Source of the DNA: an uncultured Kordiimonas sp.
GTDB lineage: Bacteria > Pseudomonadota > Alphaproteobacteria > Sphingomonadales > Kordiimonadaceae
DNA length: 64,000 nt
Reading direction: 5' to 3'
Assembly: GCA_947503575.1 (NCBI GenBank)
Contig: CANNDZ010000001.1
Location: 2,046,001 to 2,110,000, forward strand
The first letter of the stretch is position 1. Each line of letters starts with the position of its first letter. Positions 1 through 9,367 of the stretch are shown piece by piece. A program made the position numbers and the translations under genes. The notes under the pieces are model-generated. The model was given only the letters and a program-made list of their open reading frames with translations. It was not told the DNA's origin and searched no databases.

Positions 1-774
1 ATCCATATGGTTGGAAAAGATATTTTGCGGTTCCATGCGGTTTATTGGCCTGCTTTTTTAATGGCTGCTGGCCTGCCGTTGCCCGAGCGCGTTTTTGCCC
101 ATGGCTGGTGGACCAATGAAGGGCAAAAAATATCCAAGTCTCTTGGCAATGTAATTGATCCGTTTGAATTAATCGAAACATATGGCCTGGATGCAGTGCG
201 CTTTTTCCTGATGCGCGAAGTGCCTTTTGGCAATGACGGTGACTTTTCCCGGCGTGGGTTTGTGCTGACATGCAATGCGAACCTGGCGAAGGGCCTTGGC
301 AATTTGGCGCAGCGTACACTCTCCATGGTGTATAAAAACTGTGATGCGCAAATACCTAATCCGGGTGAATTATCTAATGAAGACAAGAAAATACTGGTCT
401 CTATTGATAATTTAGGTGACGTGGTTCGTGGCCATATGGATCGACAGGAATTTCATCTGGCTATTGAAGCGATTTTTGCACAGGCTGCTGCAGGCGATAA
501 ATATATTACTGTGCAAGAGCCCTGGAAGCTTAGGAAGACTGATCCTGCACGCATGAACACAGTGCTATACACACTGTGTGAAGTTATCCGACAGCTTGCT
601 ATCCTGATACAGCCCATTATGCCTGATGCAGCAGCAAAATTGCTGGATATGCTAAAAATTAAAAATCGAACTTTCGATGCACTGGGTCCCGAGCAGCGGC
701 TGCAACCAGGCACGTCAATTGATAAGCCTGAAGGTATATTTCCGCAGTTCGAACTGCCTGCGGAGGAGGCCTGA
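1..774 (+). CDS. metG: Methionyl-tRNA synthetase, C-terminal part (5' end outside window)
   Basis: Attaches methionine to tRNA-Met in the cytoplasm. The reading frame is already open at base 1, so the N-terminal half of the catalytic domain lies upstream of the window. Seen: the GKDILRFH segment at the start of the fragment, the class I signature loop as KISKS (fragment residues 43-47, a normal variant of KMSKS), then a helical anticodon-binding region. The protein ends without the extra C-terminal tRNA-binding domain found in some MetG proteins, so this is the short form. The stop codon shares one base with the ATG of tatD (TGATG), so the two are probably translationally coupled. Identification is secure; only the 5' part is unseen. 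Confidence 0.96.
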   Translation: MHMVGKDILRFHAVYWPAFLMAAGLPLPERVFAHGWWTNEGQKISKSLGNVIDPFELIETYGLDAVRFFLMREVPFGNDGDFSRRGFVLTCNANLAKGLGNLAQRTLSMVYKNCDAQIPNPGELSNEDKKILVSIDNLGDVVRGHMDRQEFHLAIEAIFAQAAAGDKYITVQEPWKLRKTDPARMNTVLYTLCEVIRQLAILIQPIMPDAAAKLLDMLKIKNRTFDALGPEQRLQPGTSIDKPEGIFPQFELPAEEA

Positions 775-1586
775 TGCCTGGGTTTGACTATATCGTCGAT
801 AGTCATTGCCATTTGAATTACAAAGGCTTGGTAGAAGACCAAGCTGCTGTCGTCAGCCGGGCACGCGCATCTGGTGTCGGGTGTATGCTGGCAATCAATA
901 CGAAGTTGACAGAGTATCAGGAGATCGTTGCGATCATTGATCAATACGATGATATTTATGGCAGTGTTGGGATACACCCGCATGAAGCTGAAAATGAGCC
1001 TGATGTCGCACTGGATGCACTGATCTCTCGGTCGGCTCATCCCAAAATCGTCGGTATCGGTGAAACCGGACTTGATTATTACTATGATAATGCGCCACGC
1101 GACATGCAGCAGGTCAATTTTCTGGCGCATATTGCAGCGGCGAGAGATACGGGTTTGCCCGTGATTGTGCACACGCGGGATGCAGATGACGATTGCATCA
1201 ATATCTTGGCCAGCGAAATGAAAAAGGGTGGCTTTACCGGCGTTATTCATTGTTTCACGGCCAGTCAGTATCTTGCTGATGCTGTCCTCGAACTGGGGTT
1301 TTACATATCGATATCGGGTATCGCGACATTCAAGAATGCACGTGACCTGCAGAACACCGTCAAAACTATCCCGATGGAACGCTTGCTGGTAGAGACAGAC
1401 GCGCCTTTTCTGGCGCCTGTGCCACACCGGGGCAAAACCTGTGAACCAGCGTTTGTGATGGATACGGCTCGGTTTGTGGCAGACTTGAAAGGTGTCACCT
1501 TTGACGAGTTGCAGGATCATACAACCCGGAATTTTTTCAGCCTGTTTAATAAGGCTGTTCCGCCAAAACGGACACTAGCAGCGTGA
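774..1586 (+). CDS. tatD: TatD/YcfH family metal-dependent hydrolase (DNase)
   Basis: A 270-residue TatD-family protein of normal length. These are TIM-barrel metal-dependent nucleases of the amidohydrolase superfamily that act in the cytoplasm. Seen: the N-terminal metal motif DSHCHL (H11 and H13), the GIGETGLDYY segment carrying a metal-ligand Glu, VIVHTRDADDD, HCFTAS, and the late ETDAPFLAP motif with its catalytic Asp. The start is fixed by overlap with the metG stop. The stop overlaps the GTG start of the next gene by four bases (GTGA), so metG-tatD-hydrolase form one operon, an arrangement common in alphaproteobacteria. The exact substrate cannot be told from sequence. Confidence 0.94.
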   Translation: MPGFDYIVDSHCHLNYKGLVEDQAAVVSRARASGVGCMLAINTKLTEYQEIVAIIDQYDDIYGSVGIHPHEAENEPDVALDALISRSAHPKIVGIGETGLDYYYDNAPRDMQQVNFLAHIAAARDTGLPVIVHTRDADDDCINILASEMKKGGFTGVIHCFTASQYLADAVLELGFYISISGIATFKNARDLQNTVKTIPMERLLVETDAPFLAPVPHRGKTCEPAFVMDTARFVADLKGVTFDELQDHTTRNFFSLFNKAVPPKRTLAA

Positions 1587-2335
1587 AACTGACAATCCTT
1601 GGGTGCGGGACATCAGGCGGTGTTCCCAAAATGCCGGAATACTGGGGCGCGTGCGATCCAACTAACCCGAAAAACCGCCGCCGCCGCGCAAGTGTGCTGG
1701 TGGAAGAGGGGGATACGCGCGTCCTTATCGACACAACGCCTGACCTAAGGGAGCAAATGCTGTCTGCTCAGGTGACGTCCCTGGATGCTGTTTTCTATAC
1801 GCATGATCATGCCGATCATGTGCACGGCATTGATGACCTTCGGGGATTCTTTCATATTGCGCGCGAAAAAATGCCGGTTTACGGCGACGCCCAAACGCTT
1901 AACACGCTAAAGCAGCGCTTTAGTTATGTTTTTGAAACACAGGATGGTTACCCCGCGATCTGCCAAGCCAACCAGCTTGATGGCGTCCAAAAAGTTGGAT
2001 CAATTTTGATGCAGCCGTTTGAGCAAGGGCACGGCCATGGAACGAGTTTAGGGTACCGATTCGGTGATATGGCCTATTCAACAGACCTGAATCATTTGCC
2101 GGATAGTGCAATAAATTTACTGACTGGTGTCAAAGTCTGGGTTGTTGACGCGCTTCGGTACGACCCACATCCTACTCATTCGCATTTGGCACAAACCCTT
2201 GATTGGATTGAAAAAGTTAGGCCAGAGCGGGCGATTTTGACCCACATGACGTGGGATATGGACTATGAAACACTGCGCCGTGAACTACCGCCGGGGGTTG
2301 AGCCAGCATACGACGGCATGGAAATCGACCTTTAA
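1583..2335 (+). CDS. MBL-fold metallo-hydrolase, PhnP-like
   Basis: A 250-residue metallo-beta-lactamase-fold phosphodiesterase-like protein. Seen: an N-terminal GCGTSGGVP loop, the zinc motif THDHADH (HxHxDH) followed by GIDDLR, and a late LTHMTWDMDY segment in the position where a further metal His is expected. This pattern matches the PhnP-like branch, whose characterised members cleave cyclic phosphodiesters. Here there are no phosphonate genes nearby, so a phosphonate role is not supported. Start is GTG overlapping the tatD stop by four bases; this gene habitually follows tatD in alphaproteobacteria. Family assignment is firm, substrate unknown. Confidence 0.9.
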   Translation: MKLTILGCGTSGGVPKMPEYWGACDPTNPKNRRRRASVLVEEGDTRVLIDTTPDLREQMLSAQVTSLDAVFYTHDHADHVHGIDDLRGFFHIAREKMPVYGDAQTLNTLKQRFSYVFETQDGYPAICQANQLDGVQKVGSILMQPFEQGHGHGTSLGYRFGDMAYSTDLNHLPDSAINLLTGVKVWVVDALRYDPHPTHSHLAQTLDWIEKVRPERAILTHMTWDMDYETLRRELPPGVEPAYDGMEIDL

Positions 2336-2391
2336 GACTGTCTATACTGGGGTAGTGGTAACACGACAGCGATTTCAATGCGGAGACCAGA

Positions 2392-3171
2392 GTGTCAAAC
2401 GAGCCATGGCGGGTGCCTGACCATGATCCGGATCACCATAAGGAAACCAGACGGCAAGCCCACCACAAAAAGTCAGCACGAGACCTGCATTACAGTGGCC
2501 ACACACGGCCACTAACCCGCTTTATTGCGTTTATTATAGGCATGGCGCTGTTGTTGTTGGGGCTTTCGCTTGCGTTTCCAGTGACTGGTGGGGTTGACCC
2601 CTATCTTGTTCGCTCGATGATCATCCTGTTTATCTTCGGCGGTGCTGCGGCGTTCTGGAGCCGCTCCAGTATTTTGCGGCTGTTCAAGATCGCTGGTGTA
2701 TGGGCGCTTATTATTGTCGCTATTTCAGGGTTCTATCTGTATCGCTCCGATTTTGGCGATCGTTTCATGGCATCTATAGACCCGGCTGGTGTTGTCTCAA
2801 CCGGCGAAGAGCTGGTGGTTCGGCGCAGCAGGGATGGTCATTATTGGCTGCGGGCTCGGTTTAACGGCGTTCCGCTGTTGATGATGGTCGATACAGGGGC
2901 GTCAAATGTGGTTTTGAGCCCGGATGACGCGCAAAAGATCGGTTTTAGTTCCAACCAGCTAAGCTTCACGGGCCGGGCTGATACTGCCAATGGGTCCGTG
3001 ACGTTTGCGCGCGCTACGGTGACCAGCGTCGGTATCGGCGATCAGACATTTTATGATGTGCCAGTAACGGTTAATGGGGCCGAAATGCAGGGTTCCTTAT
3101 TGGGGCTGACCCTGCTTGATCGGTTTGCAAGCGTCGAGTTCCGGGGTGACCAGCTAATTTTGCGGCCATAA
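2392..3171 (+). CDS. Membrane-anchored retropepsin-like aspartic protease (TIGR02281 type)
   Basis: A 259-residue protein beginning at a GTG codon. Residues about 1-40 are hydrophilic and rich in His, Arg and Lys. Three hydrophobic segments follow (about 43-62, 74-89 and 100-117), then a soluble domain with the clan AA active-site motif VDTGAS (Asp167) and a second hydrophobic strand motif near the C-terminus (LLGLTLLDRF). The architecture fits the TIGR02281 family of alphaproteobacterial aspartic proteases, with the protease domain probably periplasmic. A single DTG motif implies the enzyme acts as a homodimer, as in retropepsins. It lies 56 bases after the MBL gene on the same strand. Physiological substrate unknown. 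Confidence 0.85.
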   Translation: MSNEPWRVPDHDPDHHKETRRQAHHKKSARDLHYSGHTRPLTRFIAFIIGMALLLLGLSLAFPVTGGVDPYLVRSMIILFIFGGAAAFWSRSSILRLFKIAGVWALIIVAISGFYLYRSDFGDRFMASIDPAGVVSTGEELVVRRSRDGHYWLRARFNGVPLLMMVDTGASNVVLSPDDAQKIGFSSNQLSFTGRADTANGSVTFARATVTSVGIGDQTFYDVPVTVNGAEMQGSLLGLTLLDRFASVEFRGDQLILRP

Positions 3172-3184
3172 CTGTCCATCCGTT

Positions 3185-3382
3185 CTATGACGAGCCGATA
3201 CTCTGTCTGCTGTATTCGGCGCTTTGGCGTTTTGCTGCCGACGCAATTATTTCCAGTTTCCTCTGATCGTCAGCCAGCCGCCACTCGCCGATTTCTTCGC
3301 AGCTACGGAAACATCCCACGCATAGTGTTTTGCCGTCGTTTAACTTGCATACGTTGATGCAGGGGCTTTCAATTGCTGACAC
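3185..3382 (-). CDS. DUF1289 family small cysteine-rich protein
   Basis: A 65-residue protein with five Cys residues near its N-terminus (C8, C12, C21, C24, C28) in the layout SPCINVC...CVGCFRSC followed by EIGEW, which is the DUF1289 signature. The Cys spacing suggests metal or iron-sulfur binding, but the function of the family is not established. A GTG at 3380-3382 is preferred because GGAGAG sits five bases upstream. The longer ATG frame from 3430 adds 16 residues that do not belong to the family. It converges with the protease gene, with only 13 bases between the stops. Confidence 0.82.
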   Translation of the reverse strand: MSAIESPCINVCKLNDGKTLCVGCFRSCEEIGEWRLADDQRKLEIIASAAKRQSAEYSRQSIGSS

Positions 3383-3565
3383 TGTGTCTCTCCGTTTGGT
3401 CTTTGGAGGGAAGTAAGGGGTAGGCAGCAAAAGTCAATCTATTCTGTACATCGGCGACTACCATAATGATCACAAACCAATAACGCATACGTGTGTGCAG
3501 TTGAGTTTCTATTTGGTCCTCAGTCTGTTTTTTAAAGGTGCATATAACAAGGGTAGGGCATCGCA

Positions 3566-4675
3566 ATGGACATGTATCAAACCGACCTTCCACCTGTATG
3601 GAACAGCACAAACGAAATGGCGGTATTGGGTATGGCACATGCCTTGCCGGGTGAGCCAATTGCAACAAACGAATTGTTGGCGCATGTTGACAGCCAATTC
3701 GGCTTGGATATCGCTCGCAAAGGGCGAATATACGCCGAAAAACTCAATATCCGACAACGGCATCTGAGCCGCAATTTGATAGATCGACATGAAAAACCGC
3801 GACCCGGCCACAGAAACCCGGAGCTGGCGGCACAAGCTGTTAGCGAAGCGCTAGAGAACGCAGGCATCAACCTTGCGGATGTTGGCTATCTGATTGGTCA
3901 TACCGCAACACCTGCAATGCCAATCCCATCCAATATTTCGCTTGTGGCAGATATTCTGGGTTTCACCGGTCCCCACGTGGAAATGCGCCAGGCGTGCACC
4001 GGATTTGCCAATGCCCTGGTGTTCGCATCCGGTCTAATCGCCAGTGGATGCAATTCACCAATTGTGATCGTTGGGTCTGAAACCGGGTCTGCATTTTTTG
4101 ATCCGGAGCGCTTGGCCTTTGACGCAGGCCAGCTTGTTAACCTGGTACAAATGGGTGATGGTGCCGCCGCCATTGTACTTTCTGGAAAAATGGCTGATTA
4201 CGGCAATGGCTCAAAAGCTATGGGCACCTTAGGTCAAGTCTATTACGGGCAGATCGGTACGGGCAGGGAGCCTGGCTTTTCTTTGCCCCATGGTGGATCA
4301 GATTGCACCCATGCACCCGCCGGCGTTCTTGAATTTTCCCATGCATTTGGTGACGTGCGGGCAAACGGCCCTGAGCTTTTTGTCTCTGGCTTGCAAGCCG
4401 CTTCCCACCAAGGTTTAAACCCTTTTGAGATGGATTATCTGTTGCCGCACCAAGCCAACGGTCTGATGGATAGCCTGATGGCCGAACATCTGGGCGTTGA
4501 CGCGGATAAAGTGGTCGTTAATGCGGATCGAGTGGGTAACACTGGGTCTGCCGCTATATGGCTAGCTCTTTCAGGCATGTTGCCGCACATGCAGTCTGGT
4601 GAGACGTTGTTGGCGCTTGGTGCTGAAGCGACCAAATATATGTTTGGCGGTTTTTTGTATCAACATGGGCAATAG
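3566..4675 (+). CDS. 3-oxoacyl-ACP synthase III (FabH/KAS III)-like condensing enzyme
   Basis: A 369-residue thiolase-fold condensing enzyme of the KAS III group, which joins an acyl-CoA or acyl-ACP starter to malonyl-ACP or a related extender. The Cys-His-Asn triad is intact: C144 in RQACTGFANAL, H295 in LLPHQANG, N325 in VGNTGSA. It is longer than housekeeping FabH (about 320 residues), has an unusual N-terminus, and is not beside plsX, where the fatty-acid FabH normally lies. It overlaps the following ABC ATPase gene by 11 bases. That context suggests a dedicated product, such as a secreted lipid or signal, rather than bulk fatty acid synthesis; this is inference. An AGGG about eight bases upstream supports the ATG at 3566. 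Confidence 0.85.
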   Translation: MDMYQTDLPPVWNSTNEMAVLGMAHALPGEPIATNELLAHVDSQFGLDIARKGRIYAEKLNIRQRHLSRNLIDRHEKPRPGHRNPELAAQAVSEALENAGINLADVGYLIGHTATPAMPIPSNISLVADILGFTGPHVEMRQACTGFANALVFASGLIASGCNSPIVIVGSETGSAFFDPERLAFDAGQLVNLVQMGDGAAAIVLSGKMADYGNGSKAMGTLGQVYYGQIGTGREPGFSLPHGGSDCTHAPAGVLEFSHAFGDVRANGPELFVSGLQAASHQGLNPFEMDYLLPHQANGLMDSLMAEHLGVDADKVVVNADRVGNTGSAAIWLALSGMLPHMQSGETLLALGAEATKYMFGGFLYQHGQ

Positions 4676-5588
4676 AAACCAAACCAGAGCTGCAAGCCTG
4701 GCAGCTGTTTCTTTAAGAAAAAGCTTTGATGGCCAACCTGCGGTTAAGGATGTCAGCTTTAGCGCGGGCTACGGCGATATGGTGGGGCTGATTGGGGCTA
4801 ATGGTGGTGGCAAAACCACATGTTTGCGAATGCTGGCAGGCCTGATACTCCCAGACGGCGGTAAAATTGCCTGGTTTGACGGAACATCACAACAGCACAC
4901 CAGCTGGCGACAAAACATAGGCTATATGCCGCAGAAATTATCCCTTTATGGCGACCTGACAGTTTTGGAAAACCTGGAGTTCTATGCGGCGGCATATGCG
5001 ATCGCGGATGCGAAGCAATGTATTGCAGATGTACTCAGTAAATTTGACCTGAGCGGATATGCTCACAAACGAGTTTCAAGACTTTCAGGGGGCTGGGCAC
5101 AGGTGGCACAGTTGGGTGTCACTCTATTACATCAGCCAAAAGCATTGTTATTGGATGAGCCGACAGCAGGCCTAGACGCCAGTATGCGCACACGCTTTTG
5201 GCATATCATCCGCCGGTATGCTGATGCGGGCAACACAGTTGTTGTGTCCACTCATGATCTGGATGAAGCCCAGCAATGTGATCAGATATTGTTTTTCTCG
5301 GCGGGTGATGTCTTGCTTGCCGGTGTGCCAGATCAGATTATACAAGAGTCAAAAATAGAAAAACTATTCATAAAAAACAATATTATAGAGGATTTAACGA
5401 ATAAATTAACTGAAGTGGATGACCAGATAATTATTCGGCGGCATCTGAATGGCCACAAGATGTTGGTTCGCTCAGCTATCATTCAGAACACGATATCACT
5501 GCTGGAACAGTTGGGCATGGATACGGAGCAATGGTCACCGACTTTGGCAGATGTTTGCGCCATGAAACTGATGGAGCAGGGGCAATGA
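4665..5588 (+). CDS. ABC transporter ATP-binding protein (YbhF/ABC-2 type)
   Basis: A 307-residue nucleotide-binding subunit that would power the permease encoded next. Seen: Walker A GANGGGKTT (Gly in place of the usual Ser), Q-loop MPQKLSLYGDLT, signature LSGGW, Walker B LLLDEPTAGLD, and H-loop STHD. The LSGGW signature with MPQ...SLYGDLTV is typical of ABC-2 exporters such as YbhF. About 70 residues after the core form an accessory C-terminal domain. The ATG at 4665 is chosen because the family homology begins shortly after it; an upstream ATG at 4599 would lie deep inside the synthase gene. It overlaps the preceding gene by 11 bases and the next by 4, so the three genes form one operon. 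Confidence 0.9.
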   Translation: MGNRNQTRAASLAAVSLRKSFDGQPAVKDVSFSAGYGDMVGLIGANGGGKTTCLRMLAGLILPDGGKIAWFDGTSQQHTSWRQNIGYMPQKLSLYGDLTVLENLEFYAAAYAIADAKQCIADVLSKFDLSGYAHKRVSRLSGGWAQVAQLGVTLLHQPKALLLDEPTAGLDASMRTRFWHIIRRYADAGNTVVVSTHDLDEAQQCDQILFFSAGDVLLAGVPDQIIQESKIEKLFIKNNIIEDLTNKLTEVDDQIIIRRHLNGHKMLVRSAIIQNTISLLEQLGMDTEQWSPTLADVCAMKLMEQGQ

Positions 5589-6703
5589 CACTGGGTAGAG
5601 TGAAAGCTGTTGCTGTGGTGGAACTGCGCCGAATTCTGCGTGACCGCACCAGTTTTTCTCTCATTATTTTAGTGCCGGTGTTGCAAATCATCCTTTTTGG
5701 TGCGGCCGTCGACCTTAACCCAAAAAATATTGGGATTGCCGTCGCGGGAGGAACCCCCGCTGCGCAGGATAGTGTTGTTGGTCTTATTACCGAAACAGGG
5801 TACTTCGCGCCGCCTGAGGTGCTCGATCAATCCGGTGATGCCAGGCTCCAGTTGGCGGCTGGCTTGGTCAAAGTGGCGATCGAGTTACCGGACGACTCCT
5901 CTCTTTTTGATGATCTGGAGGCCGAGATCGGTCCTGTATCTATTGTTGTTGATGGTGCCGATATTGGTGCTGTGGCACCGGCTCTTGCGGCGCTTGAGCG
6001 CGCTGTGTGGCGCGAAGCGGCACGCCGGTCCGTCGAAGCCGCGGGCTTTGACGGAGCCTTTAGAAGCCTGGAAACGCTCCAGTTTGAATGGCTCTATAAC
6101 CCAGACAAAAAAACAGCCTGGACTATTTTACCAGGGCTAATCGGTGTTGTGGTCATGATCAGTATGTTGATGCTGGGGGCGTTGTCGTTGGTGAGGGAGC
6201 GAGAACATGGCACTTGGGAGGCTCTGATGCTGTTGCCAGTTTCGGCGTCAGACGTGCTTATCGGCAAAGTATTGCCGTATCTTGCGGTCGCAGTTCTGCA
6301 AGTTACGCTCGTTACCGCGGTTGCGATAACGGTTTTTGGTGTGCCTTTAGCTGGATCTGCGGTCACATTGGCTTTGGGGGCGCTTGCTCTAGCCATAGCG
6401 CATTTATCGCTGGGTTTTGTTATTTCACTGTTGGCTGCAAACCAGATGCAGGCATTGCAGGGCGCGGTCGCGTTTTACTTACCGTCCATGCTTTTGTCTG
6501 GCTTTATGTTTCCTTTTGACGGTATGCCGGTATGGGCTCAAAAAATAGGATATTGTCTACCATTGACGCATTTTGTTGATCTGGCGCGTGATGTTATGCT
6601 TCGTGGAGCAACAACAGCTCAGACCCCAAGTATAATGGCAATAGCGGCATTTGCGCTGGGATTTGCCGTTCTTGCGTCTTACCTCTATCGACGCACTAAT
6701 TAA
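5585..6703 (+). CDS. ABC-2 type transporter permease
   Basis: A 372-residue integral membrane subunit of an ABC-2 exporter. Layout: a short cytoplasmic start with [12 protein letters not shown], a first membrane helix (about residues 22-40), a large extracytoplasmic domain of roughly 140 residues, then five further hydrophobic helices in the C-terminal half, with the family's [12 protein letters not shown] coupling segment between helices. Start ATG overlaps the ATPase stop (ATGA). Only one permease gene is present, so a homodimer is expected. Such transporters export lipids, polysaccharides, drugs or peptides. Pairing with a condensing enzyme suggests export of an acyl-derived product, which is inference. 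An AT-rich tail with no clear hairpin follows the stop. Confidence 0.87.
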   Translation: MTLGRVKAVAVVELRRILRDRTSFSLIILVPVLQIILFGAAVDLNPKNIGIAVAGGTPAAQDSVVGLITETGYFAPPEVLDQSGDARLQLAAGLVKVAIELPDDSSLFDDLEAEIGPVSIVVDGADIGAVAPALAALERAVWREAARRSVEAAGFDGAFRSLETLQFEWLYNPDKKTAWTILPGLIGVVVMISMLMLGALSLVREREHGTWEALMLLPVSASDVLIGKVLPYLAVAVLQVTLVTAVAITVFGVPLAGSAVTLALGALALAIAHLSLGFVISLLAANQMQALQGAVAFYLPSMLLSGFMFPFDGMPVWAQKIGYCLPLTHFVDLARDVMLRGATTAQTPSIMAIAAFALGFAVLASYLYRRTN

Positions 6704-6825
6704 TTTCCCATAATATAAATTATACGTTTATGTGCACCACAAATATTGCGCCCGTGTTTAACGCAATTTTAACCAGCCATATCCACCCTGTTCAAGGGAT
6801 TGCGGAATTACTGGGGTACTTGATA

Positions 6826-9012
6826 ATGGAAAAACTACTTAACGGGTTTGGCATTGGGATGCGTGTCATTACGATCACGCTCGTTCCTTTGGTGTTGGCT
6901 GTTGCGTTCGCCTTCGTTACGGCAATAGATGCCAGGCGCAGTGCAACCGAAGCGGAGATGATTGAGAGCATCGCCGGTTTTGCACCAAAAGTCAGTGCCC
7001 TCGTTCATGAACTTCAAAAAGAACGTGGACGCAGCGCAGGCTTCATTGGGTCCGGCTTGCGATCTGATCTGGGTGAACTTGTTGAGCGTCAACGCACTGA
7101 AACGGATCGCTCTCTTAGCATTTTTCAAACTGCGATCCAGGAGTTCAACCACATGGCTTTGGGTGCCGACTTCTCTGCCGTGGTGAACGCCGCGACTGTT
7201 GGCATCGGTGGTATTGAAAAACAGCGGCAAGATGTTTCCCAGGGAAATTCCACTGTACCGGAAATGGCTAGCTACTACACTGCGACAATTGCAAAGCTAC
7301 TTGATATTATTAAATTTATGACGATCAACGGTAGTGATCCTGAAATTATGCAGGCGTTAACCGGATATATTGGTATCCTGGAAGCAAAAGAACGCGCAGG
7401 ACAGGAACGTGCCATGGGTAATGCTGGCTTTAATGCCGGCGCTTTCTCGGTTGGTGTTTATAACCGCTTTGTTGGGCTGATCAGTGAACAGAATGCCTTC
7501 CTGTCCATTTTTCGTAACTTCTCGTCCGCTGGCATTGTTGATTTTTACGATAAAACTGTTCGTGGGGACGCTGTGGCAGACGTTGAGCGCATGCGAGACT
7601 TTGCGATTTCAACCCGTGGAGCCCTAGATTCGGGTGCACCCATACCCACAAATTGGTTTTCCCGCATTACAGCGAAAATCGACTTAATGAAGGTTGTGGA
7701 AGATCGCAGCAATGCAGAAATCCGAGAGATTGCTGGTGCCAAACTAGAAGCGGCCAATGCAGCTTTTTGGGCCATGAGCATTAGTTTCTTGATTGGTGCG
7801 ATTGCAATTCTGTTAATGGCATACGCTGTTTTCACCAGCGTGACCAATCCTTTAAAGCGTCTGCAGAACTCTATGGAAGCCCTTAGTGGTGGAGATTTGG
7901 AGGTTATAGTCCCCTGCTCTCATTACGGCAGTGAAATTGGCAAGATGGCTGTTTCGGTCGTTAAGTTTAAGGAGAGCAGCATCGAGCGACTTTTGCTTGA
8001 AATAGAAACCAAGAGGTCCGAAATTGCTGACCTCTGGCGTACAGAGGAAATGAGGGAACAGGCTGCCGAGCAAGCTGAAGCGCAAGCGGCACAGCTGCAA
8101 GCTGCCGAAGAAGCCGAACAACAGCGGATGGATGAAGCCATGCAGGCGCTTGCGGCAAAGTTTGATCGCGAAGTTGGTTCAGTTATCACCGAATTGATGG
8201 CTGCCGCGCAGTCGCTGGAGGTCACGTCGGGTGCGATGATTGACCAGGCTGAGGAGAACGAACAGTGCGGTTCCGAGGCTGCATCTGCGTCGCATCAGAC
8301 ATCCTCTAACGTTCAAACAGTCGCAAGCGCCGCTGAAGAATTAAACTCATCTGTCGACGAGATTAATCGTCAGGTCACTGAATCAAGCCAAATTTCATCT
8401 GAGGCTGTGTCGCAATCGGATACAGCCGCAACTACTGTATCTGAGTTGGCGGAGTCGTCGCGAAAAATTGAAGGTGTGCTTGGACTGATTAGCGAAATCG
8501 CTGAACAGACCAATTTGCTTGCTTTGAATGCAACCATCGAAGCGGCCCGCGCTGGTGAGGCCGGTAAGGGGTTCGCGGTTGTCGCCCATGAAGTGAAGGC
8601 TCTAGCAGATCAAACAGCGGGCGCGACCGAAGAAATAGCAACACAAATTCGTATGATGCAGTCGGTATCTGATAATGTTTCGGATGTGGTTGGATCAATT
8701 CGGGGCATTGTTCAGCAAACCAACGAGATTGCATCTGCCATTGCTTCATCGGTTGAACAGCAAAGCGCAGCTACTGCGGAAATTACTCGCAGTATGCAAG
8801 AAGCTAGCACAGGTGCTGATCAAGTGATGGCAAGCGTGAGTAAAGTTCAACAAGTGGCAAAACAAACCAAGGGGTCATCTGCGGAGGTTAAGTCTTCCTC
8901 CGCGACGTTGCTGCATCACTGTGAAGGGCTACAGGCAGCAGTACGGGGGTTTCTGTCGGAACTGACCTTGGGTAAAGCAACGCAGGCGATACAAGGCAGA
9001 GAGGCTGCTTAA
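6826..9012 (+). CDS. Methyl-accepting chemotaxis protein with nitrate/nitrite-sensing (NIT) domain
   Basis: A 728-residue transmembrane chemoreceptor. Layout: first membrane helix (about residues 13-34), a periplasmic all-helical NIT domain (about 48-300) beginning with the characteristic [16 protein letters not shown], second membrane helix (about 313-336), a HAMP linker, an Ala/Glu/Gln-rich coiled coil, and a cytoplasmic signalling domain with the highly conserved tip [23 protein letters not shown] domains are found in nitrate- and nitrite-responsive receptors, so these anions are plausible ligands, unproven here. No C-terminal CheR-binding pentapeptide is seen. The ATG at 6826 places the first membrane helix near the N-terminus; an upstream in-frame ATG at 6730 is less likely. 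No che genes are in the window, so it must signal to CheA/CheW elsewhere. Confidence 0.9.
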   Translation: MEKLLNGFGIGMRVITITLVPLVLAVAFAFVTAIDARRSATEAEMIESIAGFAPKVSALVHELQKERGRSAGFIGSGLRSDLGELVERQRTETDRSLSIFQTAIQEFNHMALGADFSAVVNAATVGIGGIEKQRQDVSQGNSTVPEMASYYTATIAKLLDIIKFMTINGSDPEIMQALTGYIGILEAKERAGQERAMGNAGFNAGAFSVGVYNRFVGLISEQNAFLSIFRNFSSAGIVDFYDKTVRGDAVADVERMRDFAISTRGALDSGAPIPTNWFSRITAKIDLMKVVEDRSNAEIREIAGAKLEAANAAFWAMSISFLIGAIAILLMAYAVFTSVTNPLKRLQNSMEALSGGDLEVIVPCSHYGSEIGKMAVSVVKFKESSIERLLLEIETKRSEIADLWRTEEMREQAAEQAEAQAAQLQAAEEAEQQRMDEAMQALAAKFDREVGSVITELMAAAQSLEVTSGAMIDQAEENEQCGSEAASASHQTSSNVQTVASAAEELNSSVDEINRQVTESSQISSEAVSQSDTAATTVSELAESSRKIEGVLGLISEIAEQTNLLALNATIEAARAGEAGKGFAVVAHEVKALADQTAGATEEIATQIRMMQSVSDNVSDVVGSIRGIVQQTNEIASAIASSVEQQSAATAEITRSMQEASTGADQVMASVSKVQQVAKQTKGSSAEVKSSSATLLHHCEGLQAAVRGFLSELTLGKATQAIQGREAA

Positions 9013-9068
9013 ATACACAGCCGTCTAAATATACGCCTTACAGTTTTGGCCTGTTTCCTGGAACCATA

Positions 9069-9109
9069 GCTGGACCTTTAACAATTCCACCTGGAGGTCA
9101 GCCTTTTTT
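9069..9109 (+). terminator. Possible rho-independent terminator of the NIT chemoreceptor gene
   Basis: GCTGGACCT (9069-9077) can pair with AGGTCAGC (9095-9102) with one bulged G, and the stem is followed by CTTTTTT. It lies about 57 bases after the receptor stop. The loop is rather long, which lowers confidence. Confidence 0.45.
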
Positions 9110-9319
9110 CTGCATAAGGATACTGAGCTGTCTCAAAAGTTTCGCGCACACTGTCATGTTACCACAGGAAATCTGCCGTTATCGACAGCATTTGTGTTGG
9201 CAGACATTGCAATCCTCCGGTTTGGTCCAGCGCCTATGTAATATGATAGGATTTTCAGTAATTTGACGATCGCCACTAGCTATCGAATAGTATGTTTGTT
9301 CTGGTAGAAAATGGATAGG

Positions 9320-9358
9320 TAGGTAACGGCAAAGCACAAATCGCTTTGCCGTTACCTA
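9320..9358 (-). terminator. Perfect 16-bp inverted repeat, likely terminator of the soluble MCP gene
   Basis: TAGGTAACGGCAAAGC (9320-9335) is the exact reverse complement of 9343-9358, with a 7-base loop. It starts 9 bases downstream of the minus-strand stop codon at 9368. On the minus strand the stem is followed only by a short, delayed T-rich stretch (CCATTTTCT), so it may instead protect the 3' end of the transcript. Confidence 0.6.
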
Positions 9359-9367
9359 GGTAGCTTC

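Larger units (their letters stand above)
9013..9367. other. Intergenic stretch between convergent chemoreceptor genes
   Basis: This 355-base gap separates two convergent chemoreceptor genes. No coding frame with a credible start and composition is visible. It holds two hairpins, listed separately: an imperfect one followed by six T residues near the plus-strand gene, and a perfect 16-bp one near the minus-strand gene. The middle part (about 9110-9310) shows nothing recognisable. Confidence 0.6.

Noticed and set aside
453-1520. 355-codon open frame on the minus strand
   Set aside because: It lies antisense to metG and tatD, both of which have clear family motifs. Its composition (many Cys, Ile, Arg) and lack of any recognisable motif mark it as a shadow frame.
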